Positions 23,280 to 34,776 of a stretch of 64,000 bases of DNA are shown one piece after another. The stretch spans positions 143,434,744-143,498,743 of the forward strand of contig NC_058521.1 in assembly GCF_904849725.1 (NCBI RefSeq). Reading direction: 5' to 3'. The DNA is from Hordeum vulgare subsp. vulgare (lineage: Eukaryota > Streptophyta > Magnoliopsida > Poales > Poaceae). Each line of letters begins with the position of its first letter. Position 1 is the stretch's first letter. Position numbers and translations under genes: made by a program. The notes below the pieces were generated by a model. It made no database searches and was not told where the DNA came from. It saw only the letters and a list, made by a program, of their open reading frames with translations.

Positions 23280-23293
23280 AGGAAGTTGGCACA

Positions 23294-24800
23294 TGATACG
23301 TCTCCAACGTATCTATAATTTTTGATGGTTCCATGCTATTATCTTGTCAACTTTGGAGGTTTTGTATGCATTTTATATCTTTTTTGGGAATAACCTATTA
23401 ACTTAGTGCCAAGTGCCAATTCCTGTTTTTTCCGTGTTTTTGACCCTTTTCAGAGAAGAATATTAAACGGAGTCCAAATGGAATAAAATCTTCGAAATGA
23501 TTTTTTCCGCAATAGAAGATACGCAGGGAGCTTGAGAACCAAGGCAAAGGGTCCCGGGGGAGGCCACAAGCCCCCTAGCCGCGGCCTGGGGGCCGCGCCT
23601 AGCAGGCTTGTGGGCCCCCCGTGGCTCGTTTGCCCTACCTCTTCCGCCTATAAATTCCCTAAAAATCTGAAACCACGGGAGAGAGCCATAAAAATACTTT
23701 TCCGCCGCCGCAAGCTTCTGTCTGCGCAAGATCCCATCTGGGGCACGTTCTGGTGCCCTGCTGGAGGGGGGATTCGGACACGGAGGGCTTCTTCATCAAC
23801 ACCATTGCCTCTCCCATGATGCGTGAGTAGTTCACCACAGACCTTCGGTTCCATAGCTAGTAGCTAGATGGCTTCTTCTCTCTCTTGGATCTTCAATACA
23901 AAGTTCTCCATGATCTTCATGCGAATCTATACGATGTAATCTTCTTTTGCGGTGTGTTTGTCGAGATCCGATGAATTGTGGATTTATGATCAGATTATCT
24001 ATGAATGTTATTTGAGTCTCCCCTGATCTCTTATATGCATGATTTCGTATCCTTGAAATTCTCTTCGAGTTGTTGGTTTCGTTTGGACAACTTGATCTAT
24101 AATTCTTGCAATGGGAGAACTTCTTGGTTTTGGGTTCATACCGTGCGGTGACCTCAACCAGTGACAGAAGGGGTAGTGAGGCATGCATCATGTTGTTGCC
24201 ATCAAGGGTAAAAAGATGGGGTTTATATCTATTGCATTAATTTATCCCTCTACATCATGTCATCTTGCTTAAGGCGTTACTCCGTTTGTTATGAACTTAA
24301 TACACTAGATGCATGCTGGATAGCGGTCAATGTGTGGAGTAATAGTAGTAGATGCAGACAGTATCGTTCTACTTGTCTCGGATGTGATGCCTATATGTAT
24401 GATCATTGCCTTAGATATCATCATGACTTTGCGCGGTTCTATCAATTGCTCGACAGTAATTCGTTCACCGACCGTAATACTTGCTATCTTGAGAGAATCC
24501 TCTAGTGAACACTATAGCCCCCGGGTCTACTTCACATCGTATTTTCAGTTCTACACTTTTACTTTTTTGCACTTTCCGCCTTCAGATCTCACTTTGCAAT
24601 CAATCGTGAAGGGATTGACAACCCCTTTATAGCGTTGGGTGCAAGTTTGTTGTTTTTGCGCAGGTACTTTGGAGACTTGCCTTGATACTCCTAACGGACT
24701 GATACCTTGGTTCTCAAACTGAGGGAAATACTTACTGCTACTGTGCTGCATCACCCTTTCCTCTTCAAGGGAAAAACCAACGCAAGCTCAAGAGGTAGCA
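23294..24800 (+). repeat. Element A 5' LTR
   Basis: The 1507-bp LTR begins TGATACGTCTCCAACGTATC, a terminal palindrome GATACGT-ctcca-ACGTATC, and ends AGAGGTAGCA. A GC palindrome at 23564-23613 precedes a TATA box CTATAAATT at 23648-23656. The second half contains blocks also seen in the LTRs of B and C and in the relic at 21110. Confidence 0.9.
23564..23613. promoter_or_regulatory. GC-rich palindrome of element A 5' LTR
   Basis: CCACAAGCC (23564-23572) pairs with GGCTTGTGG (23605-23613). The sequence between is also self-complementary (CGGCC and GGCCG). It ends 35 bp upstream of the TATA box. The same module recurs in the LTRs of B, C, D and E. Confidence 0.75.
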
Positions 24801-24811
24801 AGAAGAATTTC

Positions 24812-24829
24812 TGGCGCCGTTGCCGGGGA
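24812..24829 (+). other. Primer-binding site, tRNA-Asp type
   Basis: TGGCGCCGTTGCCGGGGA matches over 18 nt the complement of the 3' end of plant tRNA-Asp (GUC) as I recall it. It is separated from the LTR end by the 11 nt agaagaatttc. Confidence 0.88.
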
Positions 24830-25073
24830 GTATCAAGTCAAGAATAGTCTTCCTTCAACGTGTCAATTTCTGGCACCGGGGATTATTCCAAGTGAAGCTT
24901 ATCCAAGTAACTGTCGCAAACTCATCTCTTGCATTTACTTTTTTCGCCTCTCGTTTTCCTCTCCCCCACTTCTGAAAAACAAAAATTTAAAAAAATATTT
25001 GCCTTTTTCGTTCGCCCTTTTCTTTCGCTTGCTTTCTGTTCGCTTGTGTGGTTGTCTGCTTGGTGAAGTCACC

Positions 25074-27146
25074 ATGACTGAAAACACCAAATTGTGTGAC
25101 TTCTTGAATACTAATAATAATGATTTTATTAGTACTCCGATTGCTCCCACCACTAGTGCGGAATCATATGAAATCAATGCTGCTTTGCTGAATCTTGTTA
25201 TGAAAGAGCAATTTTCCAACCTTCCTAGTGAAGATGCCGCATCCCATCTTAATACCTTCATTGAGTTATGCGATATGCAAAAGAAGAAAAATGTGTATAA
25301 TGATGTTATTAAATTGAAGCTATTTCTGTTCTCATTGCGAGATCGAGCAAAAACTTGGTTTTCATCTTTGCCCAAAAATAGTATTGATTCTTGGAACAAG
25401 TGCAAAGATGCTTATATATCCAAGTATTTTCCACCGGCTAAGATTATCTCTCTCCGTAATGATATCATGAATTTTAAGCAACTAGATCATGAACATGTTG
25501 CACAATCTTGGGAGAGAATGAAATTGATGATTAGAAATTTTCCCGCTCATGGCTTGAGTCTTTGGATGATTATACAAATCTTCTATGCTGGTTTAAATTT
25601 TGCTTCTAGAAATATCTTGGATTCTGCCTCCGGTGGAACTTTCATGGAAATCACATTAGGAGAAGCTACAAAACTCCTAGACAATATCGTGACAAACTAT
25701 TCTCAATGGCACACTGAAAGGTCACCTACTAGTAAAAGTGCATGCTATAGAACAAATTAACTCTTTGAGTGCTAAGATGGATGAGTTAATGAATTTTTTT
25801 GCTATTAAAGGTGCTCCTTTAGATCCAAATGATATGCCCTTGTCTTCCTTGATTGAGAGTAGCAATGAGAGCTTGGATGTTAATTTTGTTGGTAGGAATA
25901 ATTTTGGCAACAACAATGCTTTTAGAGGAAACTATATTCCTAGGCCTTTTCCTAGTAATCCCTCTAATAACTTTGGCAATTCCTACAACAATCCTCATTG
26001 AAATTACAATAAATTACCTTGTGATCTTGAGTGTAATATTAAAGAGTTTATCAACTCGCAAAAGATTTTCAATGCATCCATAGAAGAAAAACTGCTCGAA
26101 ATTGATGACTTGGCTAGGAGCGTTGATAGAATGTCTCTTGATATTGATGCTTTGGAATTGAGATGTGCTCGTCCCAAGATCAATATGGATGAAACTTTGA
26201 AATCTATGCGTGTTTCCATGAATGAGAGTAAATAAAGAACCGTCCAAATTCGTGCTAGACATGAATGGTTTAAAAAGGCGTGTTCTCGTGATGAGAATCA
26301 CGAAGATCTTAAAGTGCTTGGTGTGACTCCCATTGAATCCTTGTTTTCTAATGTCAAACCTAATGATGATGGGGATGGATATGAATCCACCTTGGTTGAG
26401 AAACGCCCCAATGATTCGGATTCTATCTATCTTGATGCTAAAAGCATTGAAAGTGGAGTAGAGGATATCAAAACTTTGAGTAGTAATGAAATTACTGCTT
26501 TTGATTTCAAGGAATTCAATTATGATAGTTTCTCTTTGATTGAATGTATTTCCTTTATGCAATCCATGCTAAAATCTCCACACGTCTATAGCCAAAACAA
26601 AGCCTTTACCGATCATATCATCAATGCTATGATGAAATCTCTTGAAGAGAAACTTTAGTTCGAAGTTTCTATTCCTCGAAAACTTCATGATGAGTGGGAA
26701 CCTACTATCAAAATCAAGATCAAAAACAATGAATGCAATGCTTTGTGTGATTTGGGTGCTAGTGTTTCCGCTATTCCAAAGTCTTTATGTGATGTTCTAG
26801 GCTTCAATGAGATTAAGGAGTACTCTCTTAATTTGCATCTTGCGGATTCTACTATTAAGAAACCTATGGGAAGGATCAATGATGTTCTTATTATTGCAAA
26901 TAGGAACTATGTACCCGTATATTTCATTGTGCTTGATATTAATTGTAATCCGACATGTCCCATCATTCTTGGTCGACCTTTCCTAAGGACTATTGGTGCT
27001 GTCATCATATGAAGGAAGGGAATATTAGATTTCAATTTCCATTAAATTAGGACATGGAACATTTTCCTAGAAATAAAATAATATTGCCTTATGAATCCAT
27101 GATGAGGGCTACTTATGGTTTGAGCACCAAAGACGACGATACTTGA
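25074..27146 (+). pseudogene. Element A gag-protease, multiply broken
   Basis: The start is the ATG in gtcaccATGactg, conserved in element C. Residues 1 to about 215 are a Retrotrans_gag-type capsid (KTWFSSLPKNSIDSW, YISKYFPPAKIISLRND, FYAGLNFASRNILDSA). An Asn/Gly-rich nucleocapsid-like stretch follows (FGNNNAFRGNYIPRPF). A retropepsin-like domain is near the end (CDLGASVSAIPKSLCDVLGF, then CPIILGRPFLRT). Compared with element C, I see a 1-nt loss near 25737, stop TGA at 26000, stop TAA near 26233, stop TAG near 26656, and a 2-nt loss near 27010. The natural stop corresponds to TGA 27144-27146. No polymerase domains follow. Confidence 0.85.
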
Positions 27147-29442
27147 TTCTATCGCCTTATGCCTAGCTAAGGGCGTTAAACAATAGCGCTTGTTGGGAGG
27201 CAACCCAATGAATTTATCTTTGCTTTTTGCTTTCTGTTTTGTTGTGTCCACACCATCATAATTATGTTATGATTGTGTTTTTTGTGTTTATTTTTGTGTT
27301 TGTGCCAAGTAAAACCATTATGACTAGTTTTGGTGATGGTTGTTTCATCTTGTTGAAAAAGACAAAAACTTTACACTCACGAAATTATTTTTAATTCCTA
27401 TCCAGAAAGAGCTTTTGAGTTTATTCTTTTTGCTGCTGGTTGATATGCCAATTGCCATAATTGTTATAATTGTTCACAATTTTTCAGATATCATAAGTAT
27501 ACGAAGTATACAGATTGCTATAGACTGGTCTGTTTTTGACAGATTCTGTTTTTGTTGTGTTGATTGCTTATTTTGATGAAACTATGGATAGTACCGGGGG
27601 GTACTAGCCATGGAAAAGTGAGAACACAGTAATATAACACCAATCTAAATAGAGATCAAGTTTTCTACAGTACCTAAAGAGATGGTGGTTTGTTTTCTTA
27701 TGCTAATGTTATCACGAGTTTTTGTTTAAGTTTTGTGTTGTGAAGTTTTCAAGTTTTAGGTGATGTTCTTATGGACAATGGGATAAAGAGTGGAAAGAGC
27801 TCAAGCTTGGGGATGCCTAAGGCATCCCAAGCCAAATTCAAGGACACCAAAAAAGCCTAAGCTTGGGGATGCCCCGGGAAGGCATCCCCTCTTTCGTCTT
27901 CAATCCATCGGTAACATTACTTGGAGCTATATTTTTATTCACCACATGATATGTGTTTTTCTTGGAGCGTCGTGTACCATAGGAGTATTTTATTTTTTTA
28001 TGTCCCGATCATCCTTGCTGCACACCTTTTTGAGAGAGACATACACTCTTCGTGAATTTTCTAGAATACTCGTTGAGCTTCGCTTATATATTTTGAGTTA
28101 GGCAATTTAGCTCGCATGTGCTTCACTTATATGTTTTGAGCTAGATAACCTTGCTCTAGTGCTTCACTTAGATCTTTTTAGAGCATGGCGGTGTCATATT
28201 TTGGAGAAATAAGAACTCTCAATCTTCACTTATATCTTTTTGAGAGTTCTCTCTCTCTAAGTAACTTGGTAATTGGCTTGTGCTATGAAAGTAGTCCTAA
28301 AGATGATAGGCATCCAAAGAGGATATAATAAAAACTTCCATATTCATGTGCATTGATTAGTAAAGAGAAGTTTGATTCCTCTCAATTAGTTTTGAGACAT
28401 GGATTTGGTAATATTAGAGTTATGTTAGTAGGGTGTTGTGAATCTAGAAATACTTGTGTTGAAGTTAGTGATTCCCGTAGCATGCACGTATGGTGAACCG
28501 CTATGTTAGGAAGTCGGAGCATAATTGATTTATTGATTGTCATCCTTTCTGTGGCGGTCGAGATCGCGCGATGGTTTACACCTACCAACCCTTCCCCAAG
28601 GAGTACGTGTTTAGCACTTTGTTTCGATTACTTATAAAACTTTCGCAATAAGTATATGAGTTCTTCATGACTAATGTGAGTCCATGGTATAGATGCACTT
28701 TCACCTTCCACCGTTGCTAGCTTCTCTAGTGCCGCGCAACTTTCGCCGGTGCACAAAGCCACCATATACCTTCCTCAAAACAGCCACCATACCTACCTAT
28801 TATGGCATTTTCATAGCCATTACGGGGTACATTGCCATGAAACTCCCACCGTTCCGTCTCATGACTTGTGCCATCACTTCCAGATTGCCATTGCATGATC
28901 GTAAGATAGCTAGCGAGATGTTTCAACGTCATACGCTAAGCTAGATCGTTGCACATCCCGGTATATTGTCGGAGGCATTTCTATAGAGTCATCATTGCTC
29001 TAAGTATTGAGTTGTGAGTAAATAAAAGTGTGATGATCATCATTATTAAGCATTGTCCCAAGTGAGGAAAAATGAAAATAGGCCAAAGTTGCCCACATAA
29101 AAAAATGAAAAGAGGCCAAAGAGCCCAAACAAAAAAAAGAGAAAAACAGAGAAGGGACAATGCTACTATCTTTTTCCACACTTGTACTTCACAATAGCAC
29201 CATGTTCTTCATGATAGAGTCTCTTGTTTTGCCACTTCCATATACTAGTGGGAATCTTCATTATATAACTTGGCTTGTATATTCCAATGATGGGCTTCCT
29301 CAAAATTGCCCTAGATCTTCATGAGCAAGCAAGTTGGGTGCACACCCACTAGTTCTCCTTTTGAGCTTTCACACACTTATAGCTCTAAGTGCAGCCGTTG
29401 CATGGTAATCCCTACTCATTCACATTGATATCTACTGATGGG
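27147..29442 (+). other. Element A 3' noncoding domain (first part)
   Basis: About 2.3 kb without a convincing coding sequence, conserved in C (61515-63668) and, in parts, in B. It opens with the block AATAGCGCTTGTTGGGAGGC right after the gag-protease stop. It carries two PPT-like hairpins at 27803-27831 and 27859-27889, then imperfect tandem copies of GCTTCACTTATATCTTTTGA at 28075-28240. It ends at the TSD ATGGG (29438-29442) of element B. Confidence 0.75.
27803..27889 (+). other. Two internal PPT-like hairpins in element A
   Basis: AAGCTTGGGGATGCC (27803-27817) is followed by GGCATCCCAAG (27821-27831). A second AAGCTTGGGGATGCC (27859-27873) is followed by GGCATCCCC (27881-27889). The purine motif equals the polypurine tract that abuts the 3' LTR in element B. 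Counterparts in C are at 62132-62146 and 62188-62218, and in B (minus) around 33037-33122. Confidence 0.7.
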
Positions 29443-31072
29443 TGATTTCAGTTGTGCTACTGCAACAAAAGACCTTCCAATGGAGCCAGAAATAGGTGTG
29501 TCGACGGCACCAGGAATCCTTCTGCTACGGCTACGCCTTAAGTGACTTCCTAGGAAAATATGCAAAGGATTCCCCCATGGCCTTGGAGCCTTGCGTTGGT
29601 GTTCCCTCGAAGCGGAAAGGGTGATGTAGCGCAGCCATGGTAAGTATTTCCCTCAGTTTGAGAACCAAGGTATCGATCCAGTGAAGGAGTATCACAAGAT
29701 CCTACACAAACACAAAGAACCTGCTCCCAACGCTATGAAGGGGTTGTCAATCCCTTATAGATTGTTCGCCAAGTGAGAACTGAAAGCAACAAAGTAACAA
29801 AGCAAAGTAAAAGCGGAGGTGTAAACGATAGATGTGAATAGACCCGGGGGCCGTAGTGTTTACTAGTGGCTTCTCTCATGAAAGCAAGTAGTCGGTGGGT
29901 GAACAAATTACTGTCGAGCAACTGATAGAACCGCGCAAAGTCGTGAAGATATCTATGGCAATGATTATATCTATAGGCATCACGTCCAAAACAAGTAGAC
30001 CGATACTATATGCATCTACTACTATTACTCCACACGTCGACCGCTATCCAGCATGCATCTAGTGTATTAAGTCCAAAAGAACAGAGTAACGCCTTAAGCA
30101 AGATGACATGATGTAGATGGACAATCTCATATCAACGACAGAGCCCATCTTGTTACCCTTGATGGCAACTACTTAATGTTTGCCTTGTTGCCCCTACTGT
30201 CACCGGGAAAGGTCACCACATGGTAAGGACCCAAAACCAAGCACTTCTCCATTGCAATAATCATAGATCTAGTTGGCCAAACAAAACCCAAGACTCGGAG
30301 AGACTTACAAGGATATCAAATCATGCATATAAGAAATCAGCACACACTCAAATATATATCATAGATAATCTGATCATAAATCCACAATTCATCGGATCTC
30401 GACAAACACACCGCCAAAGAAGATTACATCGGATAGATCTCCATGAATATCATGGAGAACTTTGTATTGAAGATCCAAGAGAGAGAAGAAGCCATCTAGC
30501 TACTAACTACGGACCCGTAGGTCTGAAGTGAACTACTCACGAGTCATTGGAGGGGCGATGATGATGATGAGAAAGCCCTCCAACTCCAAAGTCCCCTCCG
30601 GCAGGGCATCGGGAAGGGTCTCCAGATGAGATCTCGTGGAACCTGAAGCTTGCGGCGACGGAAAAGTATTTTCGTGGATCCCCTGATTTTTTGCTGTATT
30701 TTAGGGAATATATAGGCCAAAGATCTAGGTCAGGGGGGCTCCAGGGAGGCCACAAGCCCTGACACCGCCGCCTCCCGCCTGGTGGCAGAGTGGGGGCTTG
30801 TGGGCTCCCTGGAGCCCTCCTGGCTTGGCCCATAGGCCCCCTGATCTTCTTCCGTTTGGGAAAAAATCATTTCGGGGATTTTATTCCGTTTGGACTCCGT
30901 TCCAAAATCTGATCTGAAAAGAGCCAAAAACACAAAAAAACAGGAACTGGCACTGGGCAGTGAATTAATAAGTTAGTCCCAAAAAAGATATAAAAGCTAC
31001 ATAAAACATCCAAAGATAACAAGATAACAGCGTGAAACCATCAAAAATTATAGATACGTTTGAGATGTATCA
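29443..31072 (-). repeat. Element B 3' LTR
   Basis: In plus coordinates it runs from TGATTTCAG to GAGATGTATCA. On the minus strand it starts TGATACATCTC and ends with a U5 extension absent from A. That extension contains two PBS-like fossils (29480-29496 and 29502-29520). The GC palindrome lies at 30750-30803 and a minus-strand TATA (CTATATAT) at about 30708-30715. Confidence 0.9.
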
Positions 31073-31087
31073 AGCATCCCCAAGCTT
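31073..31087 (-). other. Element B polypurine tract
   Basis: On the minus strand AAGCTTGGGGATGCT directly abuts the 3' LTR start TGATACATC. This position defines the plus-strand primer and makes the identical internal motifs of A, B and C notable. Confidence 0.8.
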
Positions 31088-33806
31088 AACTCCTGCTCGT
31101 CCTCGAGTAGGGGAGTGATAAAGAATGAATTTTTGATGCTTTCATGCTACCTAGCATAGATGTCCTTTGTAACTCCTCTTATGTGACGTGAATGTTCAGA
31201 TCCATTAGATTCAAAACAATAGTTTCCTATTGACGTGGAAACAATAATAATTCAAGCAAACCAGCAAGGTAATCATGAACTTTCAAAATAACAAGGCCAA
31301 AAGAAAGTTATCCCTACAAAAGCATATAGTCTCGCTATGCTCTATCATCATTGCACAACGAATTTAAAGTTATCCCTACAAAAGCATATAGTCTCGGTAT
31401 TGGCCAAGTAATTGTTTCACGCCTTTACTTTCTCAAACCTTTTCAACTCTCACGCAATACATGAGCGCAAGCCATGGTTTTAGCACTATAAGTGGTGTAG
31501 AGTGTGGTGGAGGTTGCAAGACAAACAAGGAGAAGATAGTCACATTAAGTAGGCATATCAATGAGCTATGGAGATGCTCATCAATATATATCAATGTGAT
31601 TGAGTAGGGATTGCCATACAAATGATGCACTGAGCTACGAGTATGTGAAAGCTCTTAAAGAAAACTAGTGGGTGTGCATCCAACTTGCTTGCTCACGAAG
31701 ACCCAAGGCAATTTTGAGGAAGCCTATCATTGGAATATACAAGAGAAGTTATATAATGAAAATTTCCCACTAGCTATATGGTGGTGACAAAACGAGAGAC
31801 TCTCAATCATGAAGATCATGGTGCTTAATATGCACAAGTGTTGAAAAAGTGGTAGCATTGTCCCTTCTCTCTTTTTCTCTCTTTTTTTATTTTTTTATTT
31901 TTTGGTGGGCTCTTTGGCCTCCTTTTTTCGGTGGGCTTCTTTGGCCTCTTTTATTTCCTCACATGGGACAATGCTCCATTAATGATGATTATCACACTTT
32001 CAACTCAAAACTTAGAGCAACAATGACTCTATATGGAATGCCTTCGGTAGTGTACCGTGACAATGATCTAGCATGGCATAGACATTAATGGAAACATCAT
32101 GCTAGCTATCTTACGATCATGCAATGGCAATGTAGATGTGGTGGCACATGTCATGGTGGTAGTTGCATGGCAATATATCTCGGAATGACTTTGAAAAAGC
32201 CATAGTAGGTAGGTATGGTGGCTGTTTTAAGGGAGGCTAATGGTGGGTTTTTGTGCACCGGCGAAAGTTGCACGGCACTAAGAAGATAGTGATGGTGGAA
32301 GGTAAAAGTGCATCTAAACCATGGACTCAACATTAGTCATGAAGAACTCATGTACTTTTTGCAAAAGTTTTATTAGTAATCGAAACAAAGCATTCAATGC
32401 ATACTCCTAGGGGAAGGGTTGGTAGGTATAAACCATGGCGCGATCCCGACCGCCACGCAAAGGATGACAATCAATAGACTAATCATGCTCATATTTCATC
32501 ACATAGCGGTTCACCATACGTGCATGCTACGGGAATCACTAACTTCAACACAAGTATTTCCACATCCACAACACCTTACTAGCTTAACTTCAATATTACC
32601 AAAACCACAACTCAAAACTAATTGACATGAATCAAACTTCTCTAACTATTCAATGCACATGAAGGTGGAAGTTTTCGTATCCCTTTGGATAACTACCCCT
32701 TTTGAGACAACTTTCAAAGCATAGATCAACTACCAAGCCACGCACTGCTGTGCTCTAAAAGATATAAGTGAAGCACATAGAGCAAAAGTATCTAGCTCAA
32801 AAGATATAAGTGAAGCACATGTGAGCTGAATTGTCCACCAAAATATATAAGTGAAGCTTGACAAAATCATGGTGTGTGCATGTCTCTCTCTCTAGGTGTG
32901 CAGCAAGGATGATTGTGACACAACAAAAATAAAATACTCCTACGATACAAGACGCTCCAAGCAAAAACACATAACATGTGGTGAATAAAATATAGCAGCA
33001 AGTAACGTTACCGATGGATTAAATACGAGAGAGGGGATGCCTTCCCGGGGCATCCCCAAGCTTAGGCTTTTACGGCATCCTTGAATCTCTTGGGGTGCCT
33101 TGGGAATCCCCAAGCTTGAGCTCTTGCCACTATTTATCTCTTTGTCCATAAGAACTTCACCCAAAACTTGAAAACTTCACAACACGAAACTTAAACAGAA
33201 CCTCGTGATAACATTAGTATGAGAAAGCAAACCACAACTTCGTTAGGTACTGTAGCAAACTTAAATTCTACTTATGCTAATGTTTGGTTACTGTATTTTC
33301 AATCTTCCATGGCTAATACTCCCCGATACTATCCATAGTTTCATCAAAATAAGCAACCAACACAACAAAAAACAGAATCTGTTAACAGAAGACCAGTCTA
33401 TATAAATATGTATATTTCGTATACTTTTGGTAATTCAAAAATTCTGAAACATTACGACAGTCTGAATAATTTGTGTAGCAATCAGCAGGAAAAAGAATCA
33501 ACTCAAAATCTCTTACAGAAAATAAATGAAAATTCTTGTCGTCAGCAGAAAGTTTCTGTCTTTTCCATCATGACCAAACGATCATCCCCAAGACTAATCA
33601 TAACGGTTTTGCTTGGCACAAACGCAAAAATAAACACAAAAAACACAATCATAACAGAATTATGAAAGTGTGGGAAACACAAAATAGAAAGAAAAAGGAT
33701 AGATACATTGGGTTGCCTCCCAACAAGCGCTATTGTTTAACGCCCTTAGCTAGGCATTCAATGATGCTCTCACAAAAGGCAAGAATTGAAGCACAACGAG
33801 AGCATC
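31088..33806 (-). other. Element B 3' noncoding domain
   Basis: No supported gene. Minus-strand sequence corresponds block by block to the 3' domains of A and C: AATAGCGCTTGTTGGGAGGC near 33711-33750, paired PPT-like hairpins near 33037-33122, and repeats of GCTTCACTTATATC near 32780-32870. Confidence 0.75.
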
Positions 33807-34513
33807 CTAAAGCATGTGAAAATCACATCTATGTCTAACATACTTCCTATGCATAGGCATTCTATAGGAAAACAAATTGTCAAGACACCCAATAGCTGCC
33901 ATATGCAAGGAAGAAGAAAAAGACAAGAGCAATCTCAACATCACGAGAGGTGATTTGGTAACATGAAGGTTTCTACCACAATATTTTCCTCTCTCATAGC
34001 AATTACATGTGGGATCATATTCAAATTCAACAATATAGCTATCCCATAGGATATTATTTTCACGATCCACATGCATGCAAAGTTGACGCTCTTCAAAAAT
34101 AGTGGGATTATCATCTAAAGTCATGACTTCTCCAAACCCACTTTCAATATTATTGCAAATATCATATTCATCATGAGGTTTGAACAAATTTTCAAGATCA
34201 TAAGAAAGATCATCACCCCAATCATGATTATTGCAATAAGTAGTGGTCATGGCAAAACTAGCATCCCCATGCTTAGGGTTTTGCATATTTTTAGCATGAC
34301 TGTCACTAATAGAATTTATGGTGAAACCATTGGAATCATGCTTTTCATCCAAGGAGCCCTCGTGAATCACTTAATGAATTTCTTCATCGCGTTTTCAGAT
34401 TCACGCATCCCAAGAAAAACTCCATAAAGATAGTCAAGTGCACTCAACTCACTAGCAATTCGTTCCACATAAGTGGGTCTCTTAAAGAGATTAGCTAGTG
34501 GATGAGGATCCAT
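33807..34513 (-). pseudogene. Unknown ORF in the gag position of element B, one frameshift
   Basis: A minus-strand ATG at 34513 begins MDPHPLANLFKRPTYVERIA. The frame continues through ELSALDYLYGVFLGM to about 34375, where one lost base puts TGA in frame. A 187-codon open frame then continues to the stop at 33807, with segments DDLSYDLENLFKPHDEYD, CMHVDRENNILWDS and FEYDPTCNCYERGKYCG. It is acidic and Asp/Asn/Tyr-rich, with a Cys cluster and a hydrophobic segment near its C-terminus (LRLLLSFSSSLHMAAIG). I recognise no capsid, protease or polymerase motif. It occupies the slot that holds gag-protease in A and C. Confidence 0.6.
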
Positions 34514-34748
34514 ATCAATGGATTTTTAGCAAGCAAAGATGCAAGCCAAAAGAAGGCACATGGTAACACAAGCAAACAGAAAGCGAGCGGAAGAAGGGCG
34601 AACGGAAAAAAGGCAAACAAAAAAGGAAAAGGAGAAAGGCAAATGAAAATGACAAATGTGAAGTGGGGGAGAGGAAAAGGAGAGGCAACTGTCAAAAAAG
34701 TAAATGCAAGAGATGAGTTTGTGAGACCTACTTGGATAGATCTCTCCT

Positions 34749-34766
34749 TCCCCGGCAACGGCGCCA
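34749..34766 (-). other. Element B primer-binding site, tRNA-Asp type
   Basis: Minus strand TGGCGCCGTTGCCGGGGA, identical to the A site. It is separated from the LTR by 10 nt (34767-34776), the same spacing logic as A and C. Confidence 0.88.
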
Positions 34767-34776
34767 GAAATACTTC

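Larger units (their letters stand above)
21777..23293. other. Mostly unassigned intergenic sequence
   Basis: There is no recognisable transposon domain. It contains a gene-like minus-strand fragment (22185-22739, separate entry), an AT-rich stretch with (TA)n near 22919-22938, and a perfect hairpin just before element A (23239-23279). A GC-richer segment at 21777-21960 follows directly on the LTR remnant. Confidence 0.5.

Noticed and set aside
23832..24191. 119-codon minus-strand frame in the A LTR, also partly at 30220-30531 and 37404-37637
   Set aside because: Recurs because the LTR recurs; no conserved start or stop and antisense to LTR transcription.
24935..25405. 156-codon minus-strand open frame across the start of element A gag
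   Set aside because: Antisense shadow of the gag frame; a similar one occurs at 59245-59769 in element C.
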